Assembly (NCBI RefSeq): GCF_035825295.1
Contig: NZ_JAYMGI010000002.1
Span: 3,291,001-3,355,000, forward strand
Source: Actinacidiphila sp. DG2A-62
GTDB lineage: Bacteria > Actinomycetota > Actinomycetes > Streptomycetales > Streptomycetaceae
Length of the DNA stretch: 64,000 nucleotides
Direction: 5' to 3'
Shown: positions 27,004-35,156 of the stretch, piece by piece
Position numbering within the stretch: position 1 is the stretch's first letter
Layout: each line of letters opens with the position of its first letter
The notes under the pieces: model-generated
Told to the model about the DNA's origin: nothing
The model's database searches: none
Seen by the model: the letters and a program-made list of their open reading frames with translations, nothing else
Made by a program: the position numbers and the translations under genes

Positions 27004-28305
27004 ATGGCGACGGTCGCGGGCGGCGCGGGGCCCGGCGGGGACGACGGCTCCGGTCCCGGTCCGCTCGCCGCCGGGGAGCGGGCAGAACTCGCCGCGCTGC
27101 GCCGTCGGTTCTCGCCGCACCACGCCTGGCGCGCGCCGCTGTCCGCGCTGCTCATCACACTGGCCGCGGTGCTGGCGCCGCTGAGCGCGGTCGCCGTGTG
27201 GGTGAGCGACGAGATGGCCGACACCCACCGCTACGTGGCGACGGTGGCACCGCTCGCGCGTCAACCCGACGTGCGGGCGGCCGTCACCGAACGGGTGACC
27301 GACGCGATCACCGCGCGGATCGACCTGGACGCGCTGCTGTCCGCCGCGGCGCCCGGGCAGCGGCCGGCGCTGAAGAAGGCGCTGGGCGCGCTCGGCGGTC
27401 CGATCACGGGCGGCGTACGGGACCTCGTACGGGACGCGGTGGCGCGGTTCGTGTCGAGCGAGCAGTTCGCGCGGCTGTGGACGCAGCTCAACCGGCACGC
27501 CCACGCGGCGTTCACCGGCGCGCTGACCGGTGAGGGCGACACGGCGGTCCGGGTGACCGGTGACGAGGTCGTGCTGGACCTGGCGCCGGTCGTGGCGCAG
27601 GTCAAACGGCAGCTGGTGGACCGAGGGCTGACCGTGGCCGCGCACATCCCCGAGACCCGCACCGACTTCACGCTGGTCCAGTCACGGGACGTGCGGCGGG
27701 TCAGGACGGGGTTCCGGGCGCTGGAGCTGGCCGGGAACTGGCTGCCGGCGATCACCGTTGTACTGGCGGGTGCGGGGGTGCTGCTGGCGGCGCGGCGGCG
27801 CAGAGCCCTGGTGACGGCGGCCCTGGCGGTGGCGGCGGGCGCGGCCGTCCTGGCGGTGGGACTGTCCGTCTTCCGGATCGTCTATCGGGACCACCTGCCG
27901 GCGCGCACCGACGAGCGGGCGGCGGGCGCCGTCTACGACCAGCTCGTGCGTTTTCTGCGGATGACCGTCCGGATGGTCGTCACCCTGGGCGTGGTCGTCG
28001 CCCTGGGAGCCTGGCTCAGCGGTCACGGCCGGCGGGCGCGGCGGGTCAGGGACGTGTGGGAGTCGTCCGTCGCCGCGGCTCGCGAGGCCGCCGGGGTGAC
28101 GACGGTCGGCGCCGTCGGGCCCTGGGTGCACCGGCACCGCACGGCGCTGCGGTGGGCCGTCGTGGTGGCGGCGTGCCTCGCGGTGCTGCTGTGGTCCGAC
28201 CGGACCGGTCAGGTCGTCGCATGGGTCGCGGTGGCCGTGGTGGCCGCGCTGGCGGTCGTGGAGTTCCTCGACGAGCCGGGCGCCCGCGGGCCGACGACGC
28301 GCTAG
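27004..28305 (+). CDS. Integral membrane protein of unknown function
   Basis: 433 residues. After a 50-residue soluble N-terminus there is one helix (LSALLITLAAVLAPLSAVAV). A roughly 190-residue extracytoplasmic domain with DTHRYVATVAPLARQPDVRA and VTDAITARIDLDALL follows, then three or four C-terminal helices (NWLPAITVVLAGAGVLL and others). The DTHRYV...LA..P.V..A pattern is common to uncharacterised actinobacterial membrane proteins and I cannot assign a role. ATG 27004 follows GAGGGG; longer upstream starts lack coding character. It is convergent with the FMN reductase gene. Confidence 0.78.
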   Translation: MATVAGGAGPGGDDGSGPGPLAAGERAELAALRRRFSPHHAWRAPLSALLITLAAVLAPLSAVAVWVSDEMADTHRYVATVAPLARQPDVRAAVTERVTDAITARIDLDALLSAAAPGQRPALKKALGALGGPITGGVRDLVRDAVARFVSSEQFARLWTQLNRHAHAAFTGALTGEGDTAVRVTGDEVVLDLAPVVAQVKRQLVDRGLTVAAHIPETRTDFTLVQSRDVRRVRTGFRALELAGNWLPAITVVLAGAGVLLAARRRRALVTAALAVAAGAAVLAVGLSVFRIVYRDHLPARTDERAAGAVYDQLVRFLRMTVRMVVTLGVVVALGAWLSGHGRRARRVRDVWESSVAAAREAAGVTTVGAVGPWVHRHRTALRWAVVVAACLAVLLWSDRTGQVVAWVAVAVVAALAVVEFLDEPGARGPTTR

Positions 28306-28475
28306 CCGCCGACCGGCGCCACTCCGCCCGTACGCACCAGGACGCACGGGGCGCGGGAGGGTGTCACGGAGTGCCACGGGGTTCACGGGGTGCACGAGTT
28401 GTGCAGGGTGCCACGGGCGTGCGGCCTCCCCCGGGTGCCTCCGTCCGCGCGCGCCGTACGCACGCACACGAGCGC

Positions 28476-28505
28476 GCGGGGCGGACCGTCAACCGTCCGC
28501 CCCGC
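28476..28505. terminator. Hairpin between convergent genes
   Basis: GCGGGGCGGAC (28476-28486) and GTCCGCCCCGC (28495-28505) form a perfect 11-bp stem with an 8-base loop, between the stops of the membrane protein (28305) and FMN reductase (28551) genes. Confidence 0.78.
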
Positions 28506-28550
28506 AGGTCACCCTCGCGCCGCGTCAACCGCGCGCCGCGCACCTCACCC

Positions 28551-29366
28551 TCAACCGTCGGTGACCGCGAGCGCCGCGAGCTGTTCGGCGAACGGCACGA
28601 CCTGCTCCTCGGCGGCCGGCCCCACGGGACGGGCGTCGACCAGGGCGGCGAGTTCGCGGCCCGCGCGGTCGATGCGCGCGTTCAGGGCACCGTCGCCTCC
28701 CGCGGCACCAGTCGCGGCACCAGTCGCGGCACCGGTCGCGCCGTCGCCCGTGCCGCGCGCGACGGCACCGGCGGCGCCGTCCGCGCCCCAGTCCTCCGTG
28801 GCCGCGTAGACCGCGGTGGGAACGACGACGGCGCGCAGGTACGCGAACAGCGGTCGCATCGCGTGCTCCAGGACCAGCGAGTGCCGGGCCGTGCCGCCGG
28901 TGGCGGCGATCAGCACCGGTACGCCCGCCAGCGCGTCCTTGTCCACGACGTCGAAGAACGACTTGAACAGCCCGCTGTAGGAGCCCGTGAACACCGGGGT
29001 GACGGCGATGAGCCCGTCCGCGGACGCGACCGCGTCGACGGCCTCGCGAAGGCGAGGTCCGGGGAAGCCGGTCACCATGTTCTGCGCGATCTCGGTGGCG
29101 AGTTCGCGCAGCTCGACCACCCGCACGTCGGCCGCGACCCGCCCGGCGGTCGCCGCCGCCAGGCGGTCGGCGAGCAGCCGGGTGGAGGAGGGGCGGCTGA
29201 GCCCGGCGGTGACGACCACCAGGCTCCTCGCGGTGCCCGCCGTGCCCATGGCGCCCACGGTCGTGTCGGCCGCCGTGGCCGCAGCGCCCACGGTCGTGTC
29301 GGCCGCCCCGCCCGCGGTGCCCACCGTCGCGTCGGCCGTCGTGCCCGTCGTGACGTTCCTCGTCAT
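28551..29366 (-). CDS. LLM-partnered FMN reductase, CE1759-like, with repeat insertions
   Basis: NAD(P)H-dependent FMN reductase that probably supplies reduced flavin to the monooxygenase encoded just upstream. The flavodoxin-like core begins SLVVVTAGLSRPSSTRLLAD, then VTPVFTGSYSGLFKSFFDVV and IAATGGTARHSLVLEHAMRP. The ATG overlaps the LLM stop (ATGA) and has AGGAGG upstream, so translation is coupled. Two unusual low-complexity blocks are present. One is about 40 residues of (A)ADTTVGA-type repeats between MTRNV and the core. The other is a GATGAATGAATGAAGG-type Ala/Gly/Thr stretch around residues 201-226. Both come from short DNA repeats and are probably disordered. Confidence 0.88.
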   Translation of the reverse strand: MTRNVTTGTTADATVGTAGGAADTTVGAAATAADTTVGAMGTAGTARSLVVVTAGLSRPSSTRLLADRLAAATAGRVAADVRVVELRELATEIAQNMVTGFPGPRLREAVDAVASADGLIAVTPVFTGSYSGLFKSFFDVVDKDALAGVPVLIAATGGTARHSLVLEHAMRPLFAYLRAVVVPTAVYAATEDWGADGAAGAVARGTGDGATGAATGAATGAAGGDGALNARIDRAGRELAALVDARPVGPAAEEQVVPFAEQLAALAVTDG

Positions 29367-30523
29367 GCGTCCGCCTCCTGCTTCTGCCGTTCGCCCGCGT
29401 CGGCCACGGTGCCGGCTCCGGCCGCCGCCTCGGCGTCGGCCCGCGCCGCCGCGTCGCGGCGCTCGACCAGCGCCCGGTGGGTGGGGCCGTCGGGCACGTT
29501 CGCCGGGCGCCCCTTGGCGAACTCCTCACGCAGCACCGGCACCACCTGCTCGCCCAGGATGTCGAGCTGCTCCAGCACGGTCTTCAGCGGCAGGCCCGCG
29601 TGGTCCATCAGGAACAGCTGGCGCTGGTAGTCGCCGAACGACTCGCGGAAGGTCAGCGTCTTGTCGATGACCTCCTGCGGGGAGCCGACGGTCAGCGGCG
29701 TCTGCTCGGTGAACTCCTTCAGCGACGGCCCGTGCCCGTAGACCGGGGCGTTGTCGAAGTACGGGCGGAACTCGCGGACCGCGTCCTGGGAGTTCTTGCG
29801 CATGAACACCTGGCCGCCGAGCCCGACGATCGCCTGCTCGGGGGCGCCGTGGCCGTAGTGGGCGAAGCGCTCGCGGTACAGGCCGATCAGGCGTTTGAAG
29901 TGCTCCTTGGGCCAGAAGATGTTGTTGGCGAAGAAGCCGTCGCCGTAGTAGGCCGCCTGCTCGGCGATCTCCGGGCTGCGGATGGAGCCGTGCCAGACGA
30001 ACGGCGGCACCCCGTCGAGCGGGCGCGGGGTGGAGGTGAAGGACTGCAGCGGCGTGCGGAAGCGGCCCGCCCAGTCGACCACGTCCTCGCGCCACAGCTT
30101 GTGCAGCAGCGCGTAGTTCTCCACCGCGAGCTCGATGCCCTGCCGGATGTCCTTGCCGAACCACGGGTAGACCGGACCGGTGTTGCCCCGTCCCATCATC
30201 AGGTCGACGCGGCCGCCCGCCAGGTGCTGGAGCATCGCGAAGTCCTCGGCGATCTTCACCGGGTCGTTCGTGGTGATCAGCGTGGTGGAGGTGGACAGGA
30301 TCAGACGATCGGTGCGCGCGGCGAGGTATCCGAGCATGGTCGTGGGAGACGACGGCACGAACGGCGGGTTGTGGTGCTCACCGGTCGCGAAGACGTCCAG
30401 GCCGACCTCCTCGGCCTTCTGCGCGATGGCGACCATCGACATGATCCGCTCGTGCTCGCTCGGCGTCCGTCCCGTCGTCGGGTCCGTCGTGACGTCGCCG
30501 ACCGTGAAGATTCCGAACTGCAT
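29363..30523 (-). CDS. LLM class flavin-dependent monooxygenase, CE1758-like
   Basis: 386-residue bacterial-luciferase-like monooxygenase using FMNH2 and O2. It starts MQFGIFTVGDVTTDPTTGRT and contains VFATGEHHNPPFVPSSPTTM, DFAMLQHLAGGRVDLMMGRG and NTGPVYPWFGKD. This pattern and the neighbouring FMN reductase match the two-component CE1758/CE1759 pair. ATG (complement of 30521-30523) has GGGAG nearby. An 18-bp palindrome lies about 20 bp upstream and probably binds a repressor. Substrate unknown. Confidence 0.9.
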   Translation of the reverse strand: MQFGIFTVGDVTTDPTTGRTPSEHERIMSMVAIAQKAEEVGLDVFATGEHHNPPFVPSSPTTMLGYLAARTDRLILSTSTTLITTNDPVKIAEDFAMLQHLAGGRVDLMMGRGNTGPVYPWFGKDIRQGIELAVENYALLHKLWREDVVDWAGRFRTPLQSFTSTPRPLDGVPPFVWHGSIRSPEIAEQAAYYGDGFFANNIFWPKEHFKRLIGLYRERFAHYGHGAPEQAIVGLGGQVFMRKNSQDAVREFRPYFDNAPVYGHGPSLKEFTEQTPLTVGSPQEVIDKTLTFRESFGDYQRQLFLMDHAGLPLKTVLEQLDILGEQVVPVLREEFAKGRPANVPDGPTHRALVERRDAAARADAEAAAGAGTVADAGERQKQEADA

Positions 30524-30541
30524 CGCTCCCACCATCCCAAT

Positions 30542-30559
30542 TGGTTGATCGTTCAACCA
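30542..30559. promoter_or_regulatory. Palindromic operator upstream of the LLM gene
   Basis: TGGTTGATCGTTCAACCA has perfect 7-bp arms (TGGTTGA/TCAACCA) around TCGT. It begins 19 bp before the LLM start, where a repressor would block transcription. Its core TTGA...TCAA resembles MarR or TetR sites, but is distinct from the TTGAA-type sites at 18913 and 23295. Confidence 0.62.
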
Positions 30560-30657
30560 CCCGAACATTCCGCCGCCCGACCCTATTCCCCGCCCCGGGA
30601 GGCCCCGAGGCGCCCCCGCCCAGCCGCTACACTGTGCCGTGGCCCGGCCAGCCCGGC

Positions 30658-30730
30658 GCCCCAGTAGCTCAGGGGATAGAGCACGGCTCTCCTAAAGCCG
30701 GTGTCGCAGGTTCGAATCCTGCCTGGGGCA
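30658..30730 (+). tRNA. tRNA-Arg (anticodon CCT)
   Basis: A 73-nt cloverleaf: acceptor GCCCCAG pairs with CTGGGGC, D-arm GCTC/GAGC, anticodon stem CGGCT/AGCCG with loop CTCCTAA (anticodon CCT at 34-36, reading AGG), and T-arm GCAGG-TTCGAAT-CCTGC. Discriminator A; CCA is not encoded. Its 3' part is the left attachment site of the integrative element, which keeps the tRNA functional. Confidence 0.96.
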
Positions 30731-30733
30731 CAC
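30686..30733 (+). repeat. attL, 48-bp direct repeat in tRNA-Arg
   Basis: Starts GCTCTCCTAAAGCCGG in the anticodon stem-loop and runs through the T-arm, acceptor 3' side and three following bases (CAC). It is identical to 36256-36303. Upstream of it the two copies diverge at once. Confidence 0.95.
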
Positions 30734-30737
30734 GACA

Positions 30738-30778
30738 AAGGGCCAGATCAGGGGCTTGATTCCCTGGATCTGGCCCTT
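30738..30778. terminator. Strong hairpin between tRNA-Arg and int
   Basis: AAGGGCCAGATC (30738-30749) pairs with GATCTGGCCCTT (30767-30778), 12 perfect bp, with a continuing inner AGGG/CCCT stem. Lying just inside attL, it can end both the tRNA transcript and the int operon. Confidence 0.85.
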
Positions 30779-30801
30779 GCCCATGATCACGGCCGTGCCA
30801 C

Positions 30802-31947
30802 TCACGTACCAGAAGGCCCCGGGTCGCTCTCCTCCCGGCTCTTACGGATCATCTCGCCGAGCGCACCCGCGATGTGCTGATCACGGTCACTGGTCATGTG
30901 CTGGTAGATCAGCGCGGCCCGCGCCGTGCTGTGGCCCATGCGCGCCATCAGCTCCCTGGTACTCGCCCCGGCCGAGGACGCTAGCGTGTTGCCGGTGTGC
31001 CGCAGGTCGTGAAAGTGCACACCATCGGGGACACCCGCCTTGTCGCGCGCGGTGGTCCAGTCGTCCCGGAAGTTGCTCCGCCGCAGGAGCCCACCCTGCG
31101 GCCCCTGAAAGACGTGCCCATCCTGGCCCTTGCCGGCGAAGTGCTCCAGGTGACGCAGCACATCGGGCAGCAGTTCCGCAGGGAAGGCCACCGGGCGCAC
31201 GCCGGCCGCCGACTTGGGTGCCTTGTCCTTGAGTCGGCCGCGCGCCTCTGACTGGGCGCGCAGGACGTGTACCCGGCACCGGTCGGTGTCGATGTCGCGG
31301 CGGCGCAGCGCGGCCAGCTCACCAAAGCGGAGCGTGGTGAAGGCCGCCAGCAGGATCAGCAGACGATACCGGGGCCGGACGGCGTCGGCCACGGCGTAGA
31401 CCTGTTCGACGGTCAACACCGGCCGTTCCGGCACGTCGTACTGATCGGCCCTCTTGATCCGGCAGGGGTTGCGGCGGATCAGCTCATCCTCAACGGCCGT
31501 GTTCAGGATCGCGCGCAGGAGTTGGTACGCCTTGACCACGGTCGGCTCACCGAGGCCACCGGCCAGCAGCCGGGTACGCCAGGCCCGCACCTTGGACGTG
31601 GTGATGTCGGCCACCGTGCCTGCTCCGAAGGTGGGCTTGATGTGCAGCCGGATCACCGACTCGTTCCGCTCCCGGGAGCTGTCGGCCAACTTGCGGTCCC
31701 GTAGCCAGGCGTCGGCAAACTCCCCGAAGTTGACCTTGCCCGCGTCAGGATCGGCCCACTGCCCGCGCGTAAGGTCGGCCTCGATCAGAGACAGCGCCAC
31801 TTCGGCGTCCGTCTTGGTCGGGTACGTGCTCTCACCCGGCCGCAGCAGACCCGTACCGGGGTCCGGGTAACGGATCTGCCACCGCCCCGAACGCAGTTGC
31901 CGCACCGAGCCGAACCGACGCCGATTGCCCTTGGAGTTCGCCATCAC
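30802..31947 (-). CDS. int: Tyrosine site-specific integrase
   Basis: 381-residue phage-type tyrosine recombinase integrating the element into tRNA-Arg. Catalytic residues are visible: Arg207 in FTTLRFGELAALR, Lys in LKDKAPKSAAGVR, the HxLRH box HFHDLRHTGN (His313, Arg316), His339 in ARMGHS and nucleophile Tyr348 in ALIYQHMTSD. The N-terminal SAM-like core-binding domain covers about residues 70-160. GTG (complement of 31945-31947), directly followed by ATG, overlaps the xis stop. Transcription runs toward attL, as in pSAM2-like elements. Confidence 0.95.
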   Translation of the reverse strand: MMANSKGNRRRFGSVRQLRSGRWQIRYPDPGTGLLRPGESTYPTKTDAEVALSLIEADLTRGQWADPDAGKVNFGEFADAWLRDRKLADSSRERNESVIRLHIKPTFGAGTVADITTSKVRAWRTRLLAGGLGEPTVVKAYQLLRAILNTAVEDELIRRNPCRIKRADQYDVPERPVLTVEQVYAVADAVRPRYRLLILLAAFTTLRFGELAALRRRDIDTDRCRVHVLRAQSEARGRLKDKAPKSAAGVRPVAFPAELLPDVLRHLEHFAGKGQDGHVFQGPQGGLLRRSNFRDDWTTARDKAGVPDGVHFHDLRHTGNTLASSAGASTRELMARMGHSTARAALIYQHMTSDRDQHIAGALGEMIRKSREESDPGPSGT

Positions 31948-32153
31948 GCCACCGACCGCAGACGACGAGTCGCCGGCAGGACCGTGTTCGCCATCACGTA
32001 AGCGTCAAGGTCACTTTCGGGAATGCGGACGTGCCGCCCCACCTTCACAAACGTGATGCGCCGCTCTTCGATCAACCGGCGCGGGAAGCGCACGGAGGTA
32101 CCGAGCCGTTCCGCAACCTGCTCGACGCTCAACAATCGATCAGCCATAGTCAC
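31944..32153 (-). CDS. xis: Excisionase (MerR-like HTH)
   Basis: 69-residue DNA-binding protein with a helix-turn-helix of the excisionase/HTH_17 type: LLSVEQVAERLGTSVRFPRR then FVKVGRHVRIPESDLDAYV. It would direct the integrase to excise the element. The GTG start overlaps the rep stop (GTGA); ATG two codons later is an alternative. Its stop overlaps the int start in the same way, so the three proteins should be made in fixed ratio. Confidence 0.9.
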   Translation of the reverse strand: MTMADRLLSVEQVAERLGTSVRFPRRLIEERRITFVKVGRHVRIPESDLDAYVMANTVLPATRRLRSVA

Positions 32154-33589
32154 CAGTCCCCCTCTTCCAGGTCGGCCAGGTCGGCGAGCGCTTCGCGGGC
32201 AGTCCGCCGGTTGTCGGTGATGTCGCGGTGGATCTGTGCGGCGAGCCAGGATTCGCCGGGGGTGTGGCCGTGTCCGGCATACGTCCAGTGCGCGAGGGTC
32301 AGTGTGGAACCCTCCGGGGCGTCGTCGGGGTCGGGCAGGCCCCGGGTCTGGCGTTCCTGACGGGCCCGGTAGTCCGCGCGTACCTGCCGCAGCGCGCCCA
32401 GCGTGGTGGAGTAGCGGCGGGACTTGGTGGAGAAGTGGCCGCGGAAGCCGAGCATGTGTGCCCAGCGGGCCAGCATCCGGTCCGGATACGCCGCGTCGAG
32501 CTGGAAGCAGGCTTCGATCAGGCGTCGGGCGTGGTCGGGCAGGCCCGGGAGCTTGTCCAGCTCCGGGAGCTCCCCGATCCTGCGGTCAACGGTGCCGGTG
32601 GTCTCGGCCGCCTTGGTGGCGTACTTGGCGACGTAGGAGGCCACGGCCTGTTCGGTCAGCTCCGTGCCGTCCGTCACCGTCGAGGTGATCGGCTGGACAT
32701 CGACCTGTGGGCCCCAGTGCAGCGCCACGGCGGGGCGTTCGGCTGTGGCCGGCACCGGGACCGAGACCCGAGCGGCAGCGGCGCGGATCGCCTCATCCAG
32801 CAGGCCCGTACTCGCCCAGGAGGGCGGGGGCGTGTCGGGTCCTTCGGGGCCGTCGAGGCGGACGATGGCGTGGAAGTGGACCGCGCCGCGCTTCTGGAAC
32901 TCCGCGACCTTCCCGAACGAGACCCGGCACACCTCGCCCAGGGCGGACTGCGACAGCCCCGCACGGGCCGCCAGTTCCCGGCGCAGGTAGATCGTGAAAC
33001 GCCGCCACAGGTCCCCGGCGTGGTTGTTCCACAGCACCGCACCCGCATAGTCGTACCGGTCCGGGTCCAAGGCCGTACCCAGCTCCGCAGCGCCTTCCGT
33101 GTGGGCGGCCCCGCAGCGGCAGCGCCCGGAGGCGGGGCGGTTGTGGACCGGCCCGAAGCTGGGGGCCGTCAGCGTGGCGAACACCTTCGGGTGCGTACGC
33201 ACCGTGCGGGGAGTGCCCTTGGCCGGGTCACCCGACAGCCCGGCGCGGATCAGGTGGAAGGTGTCCCCGGCGTACAGCCACGCGCACGACGGGCACCGCG
33301 AAGCACGCCGGTTCCCGCACGCCACCCGCAGCCGGCCGCCCGGCTCCCCGGCCGTCGAGTACGAGTACAGGACGTTGCCCGAGGCGCGGTCGCGGGTGAC
33401 GGTCAGGCCGGACAGGTGGATGGGGTCCGAGCAGCCGCCGGTACGGCGTACCTGCTCCCGCCACCGCTCGAAGCCCGGGGAGTTCGCCACCCGCAGCAGA
33501 TCCGCCAGGGTCACGGGGTCAACCCCGACCGAGGCAGCCACCGGGGCCACCACAGCCGGGGCAACGGGCAGTAACGCGCGATCGGGCAC
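32150..33589 (-). CDS. rep: RepSA-like rolling-circle replication initiator
   Basis: 479 residues. A zinc-binding N-terminal part (CSDPIHLSG, CGNRRASRCPSCAWLYAGD, CRCGAAH) precedes the HUH motif VHFHAIVRLDG (His238, His240). The catalytic Tyr motif YVAKYATKA (Tyr319/Tyr323) matches pSAM2 RepSA-type initiators. It would nick the element's origin after excision to make copies. GTG start is complement of 33587-33589; a GGAAGGGAA stretch upstream can act as Shine-Dalgarno. It heads the rep-xis-int operon. Confidence 0.9.
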   Translation of the reverse strand: MPDRALLPVAPAVVAPVAASVGVDPVTLADLLRVANSPGFERWREQVRRTGGCSDPIHLSGLTVTRDRASGNVLYSYSTAGEPGGRLRVACGNRRASRCPSCAWLYAGDTFHLIRAGLSGDPAKGTPRTVRTHPKVFATLTAPSFGPVHNRPASGRCRCGAAHTEGAAELGTALDPDRYDYAGAVLWNNHAGDLWRRFTIYLRRELAARAGLSQSALGEVCRVSFGKVAEFQKRGAVHFHAIVRLDGPEGPDTPPPSWASTGLLDEAIRAAAARVSVPVPATAERPAVALHWGPQVDVQPITSTVTDGTELTEQAVASYVAKYATKAAETTGTVDRRIGELPELDKLPGLPDHARRLIEACFQLDAAYPDRMLARWAHMLGFRGHFSTKSRRYSTTLGALRQVRADYRARQERQTRGLPDPDDAPEGSTLTLAHWTYAGHGHTPGESWLAAQIHRDITDNRRTAREALADLADLEEGDW

Positions 33590-33686
33590 TATAGGGGTTC
33601 CCTTCCGGATCGTAGGTCTGGGATGGAGCGAGGCACCCGGGGCGGCGGATACTTGGCGGTAGAGGCCGCCCCGGGGGCCGGATGGA

Positions 33687-33887
33687 TCACTTCTTGCGCT
33701 TGTTGGCCAAGAAGACGCTGCGGGGCGGGACGCTCGGACCGGGCTCGATCCCGGTGGACCAGCACGGGTCGCAGCCCGCGTCGTTCACCTCGCCGGAGCC
33801 CTCGCAGTTCTGGCACGGCGGGCAGCCGCCGTACTGCTTGACCCTGGCCTGATGCGCAATCTCCTCTTCACTGCGCCTGCGGAACAT
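33687..33887 (-). CDS. Small Cys-rich (DnaJ-type zinc knuckle) protein of the element
   Basis: 66 residues, MFRRRSEEEIAHQARVKQYG followed by CPPCQNCEGSGEVNDAGCDP and CWSTG, and a basic tail ending ANKRKK. The CxxCxGxG-like pair resembles one DnaJ zinc module. The ATG (complement of 33885-33887) has a near-perfect AAGGAGG Shine-Dalgarno. It lies between rep and the next small gene and is probably co-transcribed with rep. Function unknown. Confidence 0.72.
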   Translation of the reverse strand: MFRRRSEEEIAHQARVKQYGGCPPCQNCEGSGEVNDAGCDPCWSTGIEPGPSVPPRSVFLANKRKK

Positions 33888-33957
33888 GAGTCCTCCTTGT
33901 GGACCAGTCATGACGGGAATGACGCGGAGACGGTCGCGCCGACCGGCAGGGAGCAGG

Positions 33958-34212
33958 TCATACCTCGACGGCACCAGAGCCGACACACACCGGGCACCAG
34001 ATGTCGAAGCCGCTCGTGTCGAAGCCCGAACCGCCACAGTCGGGGCAGCTCACCCACGACCGATTGGCGAAGTCGACAGCACACGCAGCGGTATTCGCGC
34101 AGCTCCGACAGGCGCACACCGGGCACGCCCGACCACCGCGCACCAGCCGAACCAGCTTGGGGCGAGTAGCAGGTAAGGCGACCACCGGCGCGAGCACAGC
34201 AGAAGCAGGCAT
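33958..34212 (-). CDS. Second small Cys-rich zinc-knuckle protein of the element
   Basis: 84 residues starting MPASAVLAPVVALPATRPKL. Four CxxC pairs follow: CPVCACRSC, a lone Cys pair (CANTAAC), CPDCGGSGFDTSG and WCPVCVGSG, the last two being CxxCxGxG-type. It is probably the first cistron of the minus-strand operon, starting 64 bp from the nearest operator palindrome. ATG is complement of 34210-34212 with GGGAG upstream. Function unknown; nucleic-acid or protein contact through zinc is only a guess. Confidence 0.7.
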   Translation of the reverse strand: MPASAVLAPVVALPATRPKLVRLVRGGRACPVCACRSCANTAACAVDFANRSWVSCPDCGGSGFDTSGFDIWCPVCVGSGAVEV

Positions 34213-34275
34213 GATGAAAGCTCCCTCTGATGGGACCGGGGGCGGCGACTGCTTGGCGGTGGGACGCTGCCCCCA

Positions 34276-34352
34276 ACTGGCTTGAGCCACTTACTGGCTT
34301 AAGCCAGTTGAACACGTCCGCGAACCCATGTCAAGCAACTGGCTTGAGCCAC
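34276..34352. promoter_or_regulatory. Triple KorSA-type operator
   Basis: Three palindromes share the core TGGCTTRAGCCA: 34278-34289 (TGGCTTGAGCCA), 34295-34306 within ACTGGCTTAAGCCAGT (perfect 16-bp palindrome), and 34340-34351 (TGGCTTGAGCCA). They fill the divergent promoter between the small-gene/rep operon and the GntR gene. The element's GntR regulator is the obvious ligand, repressing both directions including itself. Confidence 0.82.
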
Positions 34353-34367
34353 CTGTATGCTGAGGTC

Positions 34368-35142
34368 ATGACCCCGCCCGCCCCCTCCCCCAGCAGCCGC
34401 CGAGCCGACGCATCGCCGATGAACTCCGAGCCCAGATCGAGCGGGGGAGCTGGCGGCCGGCGACAAGCTGCCCTCGGAACGCGTGCTCGCGGAGCAGCAC
34501 GGGGCAGCGCGGAACACCGCGCGCGAGGCGATCCGCATCCTTGCCGAGCAGGGATTGGTGACCGCGAAGCACGGGCGGGGCGTGTTCGTCCGGGAGCCTC
34601 AGCGGCTGTTCCGGTTCGGCAGTGACCGCTACTCGATCAAGAACCGGGAGACCGGACTCACGCCGTTCCGGCTGGAGACCCAGCGCCAGGGGAAGACCGC
34701 CCGGATCGAGGTGCCGAGCATCGCGCGCGAGGTGCCGCCGGCCGATGTCGCCGAGCGCCTCAAGGTGGCCGGCGATGACGCCAGCGTGGTGCACCGCGAA
34801 AACCACTACTTCGCCGATGACGAGCCGGTGCAGATCGTCTCCACCTACCTCCGGTGGGAGGAGGCGCAGGGCACGCTTCTCATGGAGAAGAAGTCCGGCC
34901 CCAACGGGATCTACGGACGCCTCGAAGAGCTGGGCCACGTGATGACCCGAGTACGCGACGAGATCAGCGCGCGCATGCCCACACCTGACGAAGCGTCAGT
35001 TCTCGACCTTCTTCCCGGCGTCCCGGTGCTGGAAGTGCTGCACACCAGCCTTGACCAGAACGGGGAGCCCTTCGAGGTGACCCGCTACGTCCATCGCGCC
35101 GACCTAACCGGTCTCCTGTACGAACTTCCCGTCGAGCAGTGA
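34368..35142 (+). pseudogene. GntR/KorSA-like regulator with UTRA domain; two apparent 1-base deletions
   Basis: GntR-HutC-type repressor of the element. The wHTH (GELAAGDKLPSERVLAEQHG then NTAREAIRILAEQGLVTAKH) and the UTRA ligand domain up to LLYELPVEQ are intact from about 34446 on. The start of the HTH is split over three frames: ATG 34368 (MTPPAPSP), then RRIADELRAQIERG, then GELAAGDK. One more C in the run at 34387-34391 and one more G at 34443-34447 would give a continuous 258-residue protein. As written, only a truncated form from GTG 34483 could be made. It could be a decayed gene or a double homopolymer error. Three operator copies stand in front of it. Confidence 0.8.
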
Positions 35143-35156
35143 CCAGCGGAGGCTCA

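Noticed and set aside
30686..30790. tRNA-Arg as part of a tRNA cluster
   Set aside because: No further cloverleaf was found beside it; the second match at 36256 lacks the 5' half and is only attR.
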